A stretch of 64,000 nt of DNA from Saururus chinensis (Eukaryota; Streptophyta; Magnoliopsida; Piperales; Saururaceae), in contig CP141145.1 of the NCBI GenBank assembly GCA_035235625.1, positions 44,806,668 through 44,870,667 of the forward strand. The letters are read 5' to 3'. This document shows positions 47,941 to 60,155 of the stretch, piece by piece. Within the stretch, counting starts at the first letter, position 1. Each line of letters begins with the position of its first letter. The notes beneath the pieces are model-generated. The model had not been told where the DNA came from. It saw nothing but the letters and a program-made list of their open reading frames with translations, and did no database searches. A program made the translations under genes and the position numbers.

Positions 47941-50925
47941 TAAATTTTCTATGCTATAATTTATGTTTTATCTTCATGGTTTATTCTTAACTTTGTGTTG
48001 AAGATCATGTGTTCTTTAAGTTAATAAATCTCTTTGATAAATATAAAGTTATTTAGTGATAAAGTCATAGAAATAGTAAAGATAATAATTATAAAGTTTA
48101 TTTAATTTTATTGAGAGAAAAAGTTCTACTTATGAAATAGTAAATTCACAATCGGTGAGGTTTTATGTATTGGTTAACTCACTAATAAATAATTAATGAC
48201 ATTGTCGGCAACCTTTGATGTGTTGATGATCATAAATCAATTATACCAATGAGTTATGAAATTTCAAGAATTTGGTTATTTGATTCCCATATATATATAT
48301 ATATATATACTTTTGACAAGCCTTGACTTTAATTTTACTAATTCTCCAACTTTGGGGGAGAAAGCGGTAGACTAAGGGTGTGCCAAGGTTTAATAGAAGG
48401 GAAGCAAAATTGAATTCGTGTAGACCTCGATTGATTGTGGAAAAGAGCTTGACAACCTTTTACTGTGATTTAATAACATATACATGCACGATAAATGTGA
48501 ATTGCAATGTTTAATTCATGAAGGCATGACTTTTTAGAAGATTCTGTTATGAGGATGATTATGATTATGATCTTTGTGTTAGTTGAGTATTTAACTCTAT
48601 GAAATTCTTTTATTGTTTTGTTAAGGAATAATATATATGAAATATCATGTTATATCATGTTTTAGATGAATTTTAAATAAATGTGATAGTTTTGTTACTT
48701 TTCCTAACCTTGAACAAGTTTACTAACACATCAGTGACACTGCCGATGTAACGGAGAAGATAAAGGTATGAAATATTAATATGCATCGACACATTGGTAT
48801 GCTATCGACGGGTCACTGATTGTCATGCCCCAAGATTTTTAAACTCATTTTTTTAAATAAAATAGCAAAAATACAATTTTCAATTTTTTTTGTCAAACAT
48901 TCGACAAGTTATCTTGGGGTATGAATAAACTATTTTTTGAACATATGAGTACTAAATTAGAGTACAATAATAATTTAAGTCAAATCATATCATAAATCAC
49001 ATTGGGTCTTTCCCGAATATATGCCTAAATATCTTGATATGCATAAATACAAACAGATTAACACTCACGTACCGAAAGTCATCTACCTAAAAGTAAGAAA
49101 ATATTAAACATGTCAAGTGCCCTCACAACATTGTCCTTGCGGCATATCTAAAGTCCTAAAGTAACTTTAACCATGCAAGGGACCTGTATCACATAGATGC
49201 TGAGTATACGAATATACTCAGTGAGATGGAAAAACAAATAATTATGCAATAACAATGCATTACGAAATCAATAACTATCATATCCAATAGTAAACTTCAT
49301 CATCACTACACATTAAGTAGAGCAAACATAATATTCATAAATGTTTTCTCATGAATCCACAACTATAGCATGACCTCACTTAATAGTCTCTTGCTCCATA
49401 AGTGTAATACCTAAATTTTTTTTTCTAAATTTCATGTATTTCTACATGGATATAAGTGAGTTTGACCCTCTATACATTGAGTTTGAATGTAAAATTTTAT
49501 TATTACAAGGTAGACATAAAGAGCTTCGTAGAGCTTCCACGAGTGTACAAATCAAAGTTCAGATAAGGAAGTTATGATAGAAATAACATAAAGGACCTTT
49601 TCTAGTACATTTGGAAAACTATTAATTTAACGTTTGGGTAATCTAAATACAATAACTTATCATATAGTTTGAATTTAAGTGTGAATCTTTTAGTATAAAA
49701 AACTAGACAAAATGACTTCGAAACGGATCTAAGAATGCATGAATTGGAGTTTGGGGAGTTATGATTATCAGAAGTTGGACCTGAGGTATTGTCATGACTT
49801 GCATATGCCTGCCAATCTGACTCTTGGTCATTCAAAGTTGGGTCCTATGTATTGTCACATTTATTGTCGGTAGCCTGGTCAATGTTGATTGGTTGCCAAT
49901 GGATATAGGCCGTTTTGTGGGTTTAACTAAAAAACTACAAGGATTGATAGTTTTAACTAGAATTTCATCTAATTTCCCTTATAAGTGACTTTTAAAGCCT
50001 TTAGCCTATGTTTCTCTTGGGAAAACTTCTCAAAATGAAAAGGGTGAAAATTAAGGGTTGTCCAAATTAAGAGAAATCTAGGTAGAGAATATATTTATGT
50101 GGGGATTAATCGACGTCTTGTGTGAGGGAGGATTTGAACACCGTGAAATAAGTCGGATTGCTAACCTTGTTACTGTGAATTAACATGAAATATGCACGCG
50201 TGATTTGAATTATGAAATCATAAGATATAGAAATATGAAAATATGATTCTTTCTAAATTCTTGTCACGATAATGTTGAGGAATCATGGTTATATGTAATA
50301 TTGCAAACCTTAATTCCATGATTTTATTTTGAAGTGATTGTATGAGATGTGTTTTGATTACTTGCACGATATGAATATATTTAAATGATAATTTTAGAGA
50401 TTTTGTCATGATTATGTTAAGATATCTTGTTTTCCCCATGTTTAATGATCAATTGATAGTAATAATAATCATTTGCCATTATAGGATATGATATGTGTGG
50501 GAAGGATTATGATATAAAAACACTGCCGATGCAACGAAGAAGATGATGGTTATGGTATATTGATATGCTTCAATACATCGGTGTTTTACTAATGGATCAC
50601 CGGCAATGAAGTCACGTGTTGGTGATGGTTGTCCTTGTTATTCCACTGTTTGCAAGGGTTTAACGCTTCGATGAGCTTTTGATTAACATCAGTGACTTGG
50701 ACGACATATTAATGAGTCTACCGACACCAAGTTGATTTGATGTAATTTCTAATAATCAATGTTATATGTCTTATAGTATTATTATGAGATATAATAGCAT
50801 GATATTGAATATATGAAATGTAATTATATGTGATGTTGTGATTGATAATTGTTTGGGTATATATGTCATTGTATGTGTAAACATCTTTGTAATAGATCGC
50901 ACCTCGAGACTATTGGATAAAGATA
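47941..50925. mobile_element. mosaic of LTR remnants
   Basis: No gene. At 48720-48820 and 50520-50640 the same CACTGCCGATG...GAAGA and GGTCAC/GGATCAC words recur, marking two copies of one LTR. The first is cut at 48821 by a TGTCATGCCCC terminus that starts another LTR-like piece; its 49090-49400 part matches 51820-52230 inverted. That piece is in turn cut at 49403 by a further TGTAATACC terminus. These are old, partly truncated fossils; right ends could not be set with confidence. Confidence 0.5.
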
Positions 50926-50930
50926 CTTAA

Positions 50931-51500
50931 TGTCACAGTCCACTATACCCCTTTTGACCAAACCCGACCTAAGAAGGTGAGACAGGTGCAACAAAGCAGG
51001 AGACTACCCCAAAAGAGTTCTTATCGAAGTACACAAGACATGCCATTTGTGCAAAAATAAATAACGGAAGGTAAAAGATATTACTTAACAATCTTAGCCC
51101 AATTATAATAAGCGCATGTGGGCTGAGAATTAAATTATTATGTTGAAAAATAGGTAAATATACCATAAGTGACCATTGAAGTGCACATTTAACTCAAAAA
51201 TGAATTTAACCACACCCAAACTGACTTAGACAAATTAATAGAAGGTTGGCGGCCGAAAAGGGTAGCAAACTATCCCACACGGATTTGGCCCATGGTAGGG
51301 TTTGCTTTTTTTATAAAAAAAAATCCTTAAATAGGTTAAAATTTGTTGAATCAAACTTGGCACTAATATTATAAATAAGAATATAATTAAACCTTAAGAA
51401 ATTTATAGCTAAACTAACCCATTACCATAAGAAAAATTAAATCAAACCGAAATAAATAATTTTACACAATTAAAAAGGAAATAAATTAGAAGATCTTACA
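50931..51500 (-). mobile_element. short solo LTR (570 bp), Tekay-like
   Basis: Read on the minus strand it starts TGTAAGATCTTC and ends GGACTGTGACA. It is flanked by a perfect 5-bp target duplication CTTAA at 50926-50930 and 51501-51505. Its middle (51170-51310) matches 14460-14650 of the large LTR at 14281-23801, so it is a shorter form of the same family. No internal domain is present. Confidence 0.82.
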
Positions 51501-51505
51501 CTTAA

Positions 51506-52640
51506 GTACAAGAGGATTCTTGTGTCAGTTTGGCTCATCAAGTGATTCTTTAACCACGTAGTGAAAAAGGTTTTATATGAAAAAAAGGTCTTATGGCTCT
51601 GTAAAGATAAGAATTATGTAGAACTGATTCCTTTGTCGAGGAGATGTGTTTAAATGGACTAGAGAATTAAAAGATGCATGACTAGTCCCATGCAGTGCAA
51701 TACGAGAGGTTCTGATAATTATGGAAGTCGGGATCACAACCACTTAGATCCATGAGCCCCTGTGGGCCTTATCTTTATGGCGTGGATGAAGGAGACATGC
51801 CTCAAAATACTTGAGGTTTGTAGTGAGTACTTTATAGTCTAATGAGGCGAGTCTGTACTACTAGACGTGACTATCGTATTATAGAGAACCTTATGACTTA
51901 TACTTATGGAGCAAGCGACTTATAAGTGAGGTCATGTTATGATGTTTGAAATCATGAGAAAACACTTGTTAATGTTATGCTTGTTCTACTTATGTGTGGT
52001 AATGGTGATGTTTGTTATTAGATATGATAGTTGTTAATTTGTTGATGATGTAGTATAATTATATGCATTGTTATTTCATAATATTTATTTAGCCATTCCA
52101 CTAAGTATATTTATATACTCAAATCCATATGATGTAGATTCCTTACATGGTTAAAAGTGACTTTCGAACTTTGGATGTGCGGAGAGGACGATGTTGCTAG
52201 GCACTTGGCATGTTTATTGTTTTCTTACATTAAGTTAGATGACTTTAAGCACACGAGTGCCAATATGTTTATGAGATGATAATTGTCCACTTATGTTGAA
52301 TATAGTGGATTAATACGAGTATAATATTATCTTGTAAAGTCTTGATACTTGTTGATGCAAATCGTGTTGACTCCAAGTGTCTTAAATCGAATGAGAAGAT
52401 GTACTTAAACGGAATGGTGTTGAAGATCTTTCTGCTACCAATATTGTTGTTGTGCTTCAACCTCTGTTTTAATTAGAGGAGTTTGAATTGTGAACAAAAT
52501 GAGTAGTGCCAATGTTTTATCCGAGGAGTGAATGTTTTTAGTATAAATGACAACTTTTACAAAAATGATGGAGATATGTAAAGAGATTGAGTTTTTGAAG
52601 TTTGGGGATCCATAGGAAGGAAGTGGAAATTACCTTAAAG
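51506..52640 (-). mobile_element. LTR remnant, inverted relative to 48821-49402
   Basis: The stretch 51820-52230, read inverted, follows 49090-49400 with the same landmarks (CTTGCTCCATAAGT, TATACTTAGTG/ATACTCAGTG, GTCATCTA...TTA). The outer limits are unclear. It contains no coding region. Confidence 0.5.
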
Positions 52641-53110
52641 GTTGTACAACCTGCCTAGCCAAAGTAGATGTAAAGAAGAGGAAATTAAAGATGGAAGGAA
52701 TAGACATAGTTCTAGAACTTTTAGATATATTTCTTTTTCAAGGAAGTTACTTAGCTTGCTTCTAAAGAGGAAGTAAATTTTACTTCTGATATGATTTCAA
52801 TGATCACACCCATAGCAAAAGCACTTTATCGGGTAGTCTATGCTAAATTGGAGAAGTTGAGAATCCATTTCAAGAATTATTGGATGAAAGAACATGAGGT
52901 TAACTTTCAAGAGTTGAAAATAAAGCTTACACAAGTGCATGAATAATTTTTACCTAGAGGCAAAAAGGGAATTGTAGTGTATTATTGATGCTTTTGATGA
53001 AGGTCTACAATGCATACTTTAGAGATTCATGATCATTACTTGTGTGAAGTAACCTTCTAAGCACTTACAAATTTCAAAGATCCAAATAAAAGCAAATGAT
53101 GTGACAGATG
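52640..53110 (+). mobile_element. Ty3/Gypsy pol fossil
   Basis: Short stretches on the plus strand recall the start of the Gypsy reverse transcriptase and the RNase H region of the same polyprotein (motif types PIAKAxYR and LPRGKKGIVVYxDA). They are brought close together with the part between missing. The remnant is badly broken, with several breaks, and is old. No complete domain remains. Confidence 0.55.
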
Positions 53111-53349
53111 TTTCAACAAAAAGATAAAAATCAGGGTGGTGAAAGATTGATGGAATTACTCATTGAAGACTTATCAAAGGAGGGAAGCCCTTTTGGCTAA
53201 TTTGGTTATACAATCCCAAGGTTATCAAAAGATGATGAAAGTTTCACAAGGAGATGGAGTGCAAAAACCTTTTGGAACTATAATTTATATAAGATGGTGA
53301 GATTCCATGGGATACCATTGACCAGTGACACATTAGGGAATAACCATAT

Positions 53350-55918
53350 GTTGGTGTAAGGCTGTAAGTGTAAGTGATGTAAGATGGTATGTGATTGTGC
53401 ATTATTGATATTATGCGACTTTGATGTATTTGTATACTTTTATTGTAAGGACTCTCATTTATAAACCGGTTTTCGTTTCTTTTTAATTATCGGTTATTGC
53501 GTGGTTAACTCATTTTCTTATTAATTCGGTGGTTTTAAAAATAAATGATATTTCTTATAGTTTTAGTAGAGCTACAACATACTAATGGACTGATATGTCA
53601 TGATAGGATGTGGTTAAATGATGTGTGAATGTGTTATGTCTTGACTCAAGTATGAAGTGAATAATTTTATATATGTTTAGCTTGTGGTTAGGCTTTGACT
53701 TGAGTTATAATTTTTATGGTTCTTCTTTGATGATTTATGCTAGAATCCATGAATAGATGTAAATACACATGTGTAGTGTGATGGTGAGTTAATTACAAAG
53801 AATGTTGCTATACATTGGGTGAGGTGCTTCTACCATATACACATACACATGTGGGGTTAATGATTTTGATGAGGCTTAATATTATAATTATGAATGATAT
53901 ATGAGGGGCTGATGAGAGTACTTATCATAAATTAGGATTCATGCATGCTTTGCCCACGTATGTACCATGTTGCATACATCATAAAAAATAGATTTCCAAT
54001 TGAGGTTTTACCGAGATTGACTGAGTTTGATCGATTGGATGCAATGTGGTGGAATTGTGTGCCGGATTAATCGGTCGTTGGCTTAATCGAAACTTGATTG
54101 GTCCGAAAGGACATGCTTTGATTTGAGTTACTTTGTGGAACATGTGCACTCCCTGGGTTGTGTCTAGTTAAATGAAAATTATGTGGGGACGAGTTATGTA
54201 CTTGTCTTGCGAATTGAGATTATTATGATTTTCTTCTAGACCTTGAAAATCCAGTGTGGTATACTTTATGCACCGGCTACCATGTGTTCTATGGTTTCCT
54301 GTGTGGAAACTCGGGCTCTTCCCCATCACATGACATGTCCCTAGGCGAACACCCCTGCTCTAGATTCTCTGTGTGAGAATGGGACATCCTTGGCCAGGAT
54401 CGTCCAGGGCGAGCAGCTTTAGGGGCCGACAACCCCGATCTTCTTATATTCTTGTATAGAATTTGGATCATGACACGCCTTCGTGGCCTTGTCTGTGTTC
54501 CCGTCTGTGTGACACTAAATTGTGCTTACTCCTTGATGGAGACATTCTTTATATGATGTTAATGCATGATCTGAAATGTATGTTAAAGGTACATCTCATT
54601 CATGTTTATATGATGTTGATAAATGATCTGAAATATAAGTTAGAGATACATCTCATGCAGGTTTATATGATGTTGGATTGCACTATGATGCATGTTTTGG
54701 TGATATGTATGTGTGATCAAGAAATGATATATCTTATCAATTGTTAGTTATATTACTATACCGTCGTGTTTCCGATGATTATAGTTATATTAAAAACGAT
54801 TGCTGAGTTTGTTAAACTCACCCGTCTTTCTTGTGCTTTTGCTTTGGGGATGTGTGGCGTGACACACGGATGGACATGATCCTCTCTATGAGGAAAGGTC
54901 GGAGATGACTTGGATGTAGACGTGGAGACCTCTTATGTGGCTTGATTCCTTGTTTATGCTATTATGTTAAAATCTATGTGTGTGGTTCTCATTTTGGATT
55001 GTGCTACATTATACATTTAGCTTGTTTGATACATACTTTGGAGCCTAGAGTGGGCTATGGATTAATTTAGTATGTGGGTTTGAGATTTTAGTTATCTTAG
55101 AGTTAAAGTAACTTTTTCAATTCTACTTATTTACTCTTGCTCATGTGGTGCGTATACTCCGTAATTTTGTTAGATCACTCGGGATTAGGGCATAAGTCTT
55201 CCGGTAAACCGTTTTTTAATCTCCTTGTCGCCCCCGTGCGCTTGACCGGCCCCTGGACCGGGTTTGGCTCGAGTCGAGCGGCCGGGGCGTGACATTTATA
55301 CTCTATGTTTAAGTTTATTGAACACATCTATATATGGACTTATAGAGTTCAATGCTTAGAACTCTCCTACTAAGTATTTTATACGGAGTATAAAGAACTC
55401 ATTCCCCCTTTTTTAGCTATGATGTTTGGGAAGCTTTTGTAAGTTTGTGATGGAGAACTCCTGGAGAATGACGTTTATTTTTGTAGGTGGATCGATTTCC
55501 ATCGACTAAGGTATACCCTTGATTTACTCAGAGTATTATTTTTGCCACAATCTGATGTATTGGGTGTGATTAAAATTAAGGTGTTTATACTTTTTTAACT
55601 TATAATTTGGATTAGACTATAGATTGTTTATGAAACTATATTAAGGGATGTCTGAGGTAAATTTATATTTAAAACCCATGATTATGGTAATTTATTATGT
55701 ACGTTTATTTTTTAGTAGTGCCTGAGAATGTTTGGTTTGATTGTACGATCTTTGATTGAAAAGAAAATTTTATATTGAAAAAATTGATGTGTGATGTTTT
55801 GAATTATAAACTTTGTTACAGGTTTTGTATTTTGTTGTTTTCCCCTATATATAGTCATTATATTACAATTTTTTTTGTAAAATTTTAAGAAAATATGTAA
55901 AAATTCTTGAGCATTACA
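53350..55918 (-). mobile_element. giant-LTR family, copy D (inverted, split)
   Basis: On the minus strand it begins TGTAATGCTC at 55918 and follows copies A-C (TCACACCCAATACATC, the CTCCAGGAGTTCTCCATC region) to 55295. It resumes at about 53443 and continues to about 53350, where similarity to copy C (24190-24280) fades. The gap is the solo LTR at 53444-55294. The true left end is not clear. Confidence 0.65.
53444..55294 (+). mobile_element. solo LTR (1.85 kb) nested in copy D
   Basis: Starts TGTAAGGACTC, ends GGGGCGTGACA, with a perfect 5-bp target duplication TTTAT at 53439-53443 and 55295-55299. The sequence on both sides joins up as one stretch of the giant-LTR family. The start TGTAAGGACTCTC and the CTGAGTTTGTTAAACTCACC word near 54800 are Tekay-like. 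GC-rich at its 3' end. No internal domain. Confidence 0.85.
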
Positions 55919-56108
55919 ATTAATAGCTCTATTTAGAAAAAAAAAAAGTTTGTTCCATATTAATAGCTATGTTATTTAAATTTAAGTGGTTAGGTACTTG
56001 AAAACGAGTATCATAAGTTTATTTTTCCTTCTCTTATATGTGGGTTTCACTACTCAATAAAATTACTATTTTTCAAAATGTAGCAATTAATATAGGATGG
56101 AGAGAGTA
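55919..56108 (-). mobile_element. Stowaway-like MITE, abutting copy D
   Basis: This is the reverse complement of 35693-35897 over nearly its whole length, ending TAGGATGGAGAGAGTA. Its other end stops exactly at the terminus of giant LTR copy D, a few bases short of the expected inverted repeat. The LTR therefore probably inserted into this MITE, which makes the MITE older. Confidence 0.78.
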
Positions 56109-57082
56109 TTAAAATTGTTGACATCATCATTTTTTACCAAATTCTCATCCTATATCCCTCCACTTACTTCCCAGGATGTTTAATTGAGACTTAAAACCTC
56201 ATGCAGAAAACTGAAGTGCTCTTAATGGTATGAGAAAACTTGTGCTCTTGAAAAAGGAAAATGATTTTCATATACCCATTTTCTTTGCACCATAGGCCTT
56301 ACCACCTTTGACTAAATAAGGAAGGTGGGTCCCACCTAATAATATAAGATTCAATTTTTTCTATCTAATCATAAATTGTGTAAGGCCTATGGGTGTAGAG
56401 AAAGGGGAATAGGAATATCACTATGTGTGTAGGTTACATGGATGCTAAAATCATATATTATAAGGGATTGTAGAAAGGAAATGAGGATGACCAAATGTAA
56501 CCTATACATGGTCTCTTTACCAAGATGACAACCATGATGTTACTTGTCACAAGAAAAAGGAGGGTGGCATGGCAAGCAGCTGCAACCAACCCCTAACAGA
56601 ATAATTCTGAAGGAGGCAATCTCTAGAGGGTTGCTGAGATGGGCCCACAAGCTAACAAGTCTATCACCCCCTTGCCACACCCACTTGACCTAAACCCGAC
56701 CAAAAAAGGAATGACAAGGGTAGAGGTGGCCCAATGGGTGAGAAGGGGCCCCCAACCTAGCCCATAGTTCCTCAAGAGGGGCTATACCCCGGCTCATTCC
56801 AATGGGTCAGCTCTGCTAGTCGCCCTAGTTTTTTATTTTAAAAAAATGGCTGCTAGGCTCTCTTGGCTGCGTCTAGGTTGTTGAGGTGGCCTCGCAGGGC
56901 AAGCCAACCTAAGCCTTGAAGGGAGTGGGCCATGACCTGAAATTGATGACCCAACCCGACCCACACGCTCTATGGGATGTGCCAAGCCCGCCCTTTCAAT
57001 GGCTCAACCGAAAGCCCTGCCTACTAGCGCGGGCCTACGAGCCCATGTGTGGCCCACAATTTGGCCATCTTTAGGTAAGGGT
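56109..57082. other. gene-free region with GGCCC/CCCGACC-rich repeat
   Basis: AT-rich to 56640. From about 56640 to 57060 there is a GC-richer run of CCCAACCCGACCC, GGCCCAC and AGCCC words, similar in texture to 1905-2100 and 36700-36965. No termini or target duplications were defined. Confidence 0.4.
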
Positions 57083-59460
57083 GTCATGAGATGAGTTTTA
57101 ACCTAAACCCGGGCTAAAACGATGTACACAACCATCACTTTATGGAAAAGTAATTATCAAAATATAAAGGGAATTAAATGATACTATTAATCATTCTTAC
57201 ACCAATGTATAATCTCATAATCATAATGGAGCATCAAACCTTTAAGAAAAAATAATAAACAAGTCCATGTAATAAAAAGGAAGACTCTCAACACAAAAGT
57301 AATCCAAGTCTCATGGTTACATCACAAGTATACTAATAGCTATCCCAAAATAAGCAAACTATTTGCGCTCCACATCCTCCTGAACTTCACTGTGCTCGCA
57401 AAATAGTCATCCTAAGCACATACATGACATAACAATACATAGGATTCTAGAGGGATACCCAAAACAAACAAAGCAAATGGTGAACTTGGCTCAGTAAGAG
57501 TTTGAAAACATAGGACTCACACTACTACCATAAATCATATGTCAAGATGCATAACATAACCCTTGTGCGATACTGATATTACATTCGCAAGAGCATGTCA
57601 AATCCTTTACACATAAGACCTGTGAAAATATCTCAATTATTTATAATAATCCAAGACCTATGTAAATAAGTATCATAATTTATACACAAAATATGTGTAA
57701 ATAAGCATCATAATCAATACACGAAACCTGTGTAAATAAGCATACTAATAATAATCCATAAATCATCGATATATTAATCCTAACACCTGAAAATACATAA
57801 TTCCTACTTACTCGATATTTATAAGCTAGAAATACCAAAAGTAGTTAGCAATCTCATAAATAGGAAATGCCCATGGTTAGGCGGTACATATAGACAAAAA
57901 AGCCTGAAACTCACTCTAGAAGTCTCATTTAGTGTTATCATTATAACATTTCACTCTCCTCAACCCGAGGAGGATGAACCCAACTTTTTAACGGAAAACC
58001 CTACCTTTTTGGACAAAAAACCGATTCATTTAAATTTTGATATAACTAATTTAGAAAACTACGAAATGCTACAGCTAATTAACGTTTAACAACTATTTAT
58101 ATGATGTATGTGAAATGAGTTATACATGAATAATTGCCAAGTGCATGAAAGCATAAGTATTCATACCATAGGGTCATGTAAGCATAAATGCATGAATAAA
58201 CAACCCTTTCATGCATATGACATGGTTCATGCATCGATAATAAGGTCATGTAAGCATAAGCGCGTGTAAACATAAGTGACCATGTTCATAAATGATTTAA
58301 AATATGTGGAGCATGATTCATATATGAATAGCATCACATGCATGCAACATTCATATCACAACATAATAATTTTTTACTAATTACATGTAAGCTATGGTAG
58401 AACCCTAAAAATCTGCTTAAAAATAAGCATTAAAGTCATTTTTTACTTGGGTGATTGATCAACATTAGGGGTGATCAATCGGGCCTTAAGAGGTGGCAAA
58501 CAATCTTTTTAGCGATCGATTGGTCTTCATAAAACCCAAAGATAATTCTTTTATCAATTGATCGTGCCCAGAAACATGGAACAACTTTTCTTTTAAATTA
58601 AACCAATCCGATCTTTCATCAAAACATCATCTAAGTTCTAGACATGATAGAATTAACATAACTCATACATATTTATGTCAATACACTATCAAATCACATA
58701 TTCAAGAAGATATGAGCTTGTACATCTAACATGATTCAACATACACAATTCATGGTGTTAACATCAGGAAAACTTCATCAATCAAAAACTCTTTACATCA
58801 AATCAGTAGATACTCTCTTTAATCTCCTCCTAAAATTAAAGTGTCCCTAACCAATTAATTAGGTCACATTAGCCCTAAGCAAAAATGACACATTTCTACT
58901 AAATAAAGACTCAAAATTACTAAGAGCAAGATAAATTAATTATTGCCTTACACAAAAACATGAAACATAAGAGTAGAAACAAGAGACAAGAATCTAGGGC
59001 TCTAAATCATAAGTGAAAGAAAGAACTTTGGAGAGTAGAAAAATGAAATAAAATGTCAATAAGAAGAATATAAAGTTCAAGGTATAAGCATGAGAAATCT
59101 TGGAGTAGAATGACTATCTTACTCTAGATAAAGCTAGAACACATGCATTCCCTTCTAGTGAGTGGTTAGTGCATAATAAACCCCTTCAATCTCATCCACC
59201 CCCAAATAAAAGAATGAGTCAATTTGGCTATTTATATTAGTGGGTGAGTAAGTGAGTTTGCATAGGTCCAATAAAGGAACAAGTAAAACCCACCTTAGGA
59301 AATAGGTTAAAATAAAGGTAACAAAGCCAAGTAACCACAAAATTGGGTTGGTGGCCGAAGAAACTAATGTGACATCAACAAGGATGGTCGTGGGTTTTAG
59401 AGTAGGGCCCACTTTATTAATACAATAAAATATATAAAAATTATAACAATTAATGTGATA
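57083..59460 (+). mobile_element. probable LTR remnant
   Basis: It begins TGTCATGAGATG and shows LTR-like content: a CTCAGTAAGAG word near 57490, direct repeats of AAACCTGTGTAAATAAGCAT at about 57650-57740, repeated CATGTAAGCATAA words near 58180-58260, and GATCAATCG/CGATTGGTC dyads at 58440-58560. No clear right end or target duplication was found. The 85-codon minus frame at 59155-59412 is hydrophobic and unrecognised. Confidence 0.4.
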
Positions 59461-59800
59461 GTATAGTGGTTAATGCTAGATACTAATATTTTCTCACAAA
59501 ATTCAAAACTAGACTAAAAAAATTTATAATTAATCCAAACTATCATACAATCAAAATAAATAATATTATAAAAAAATTAAATCTCACAAAGACCACCAAA
59601 GAAGTATTTAAATAGACTTCAGCGTCAAGCCAATTCTCTTTGTTTGGAGGCTTGCAATATAAATGAAACAATCGGAGAGGGAAGAGCCGTATAATACCAG
59701 GACTCATAGTTAGAAGGGTAATATAGACATAGTGTGGTAAAATTTCCCACTCCCTTTTAACTTGAATAATAATACAAATAAAGATATTAAATAAGTTTTA

Positions 59801-59844
<44 letters not shown>

Positions 59845-60055
59845 TAAGTTAAATAATCACGTCGATTATACTAATAACTACTTAGACTAACCTTTTTATT
59901 ATAAGTCCACTTGAAAATGAGCTTTAACTTTAACCCTTTTATTAGTCCAGTCGAATACAGATTAAATGATATCGATTGGTTGGGAGAAAAAAAAACCTAA
60001 ATAATCAAACTGCTTTTAAACAATAAAATCACGTATGAATCAGCAGAGGGTGCGA
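59461..60055. other. upstream region of the glycosyltransferase gene
   Basis: AT-rich, gene-free. Contains a (TA)n microsatellite at 59805-59838. No other clear regulatory element. Confidence 0.5.
59805..59838 (+). repeat. (TA)n microsatellite
   Basis: About 17 uninterrupted TA units roughly 320 bp upstream of the UGT start codon; a likely length-polymorphic site. Confidence 0.9.
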
Positions 60056-60063
60056 TTTTATAG
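60056..60063 (+). promoter_or_regulatory. possible TATA element of the UGT gene
   Basis: TTTTATAG lies 100 bp upstream of the ATG at 60156, at a plausible distance. It is not a perfect TATAAA, so this is tentative. Confidence 0.3.
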
Positions 60064-60155
60064 ACAGACACCAAACACCAAACACCGTAAGTCGTGGGAT
60101 TGGTCCTACTCACTAAATAGAAACGCACAGAAGCATCAACGAAGCATCATTTTTC

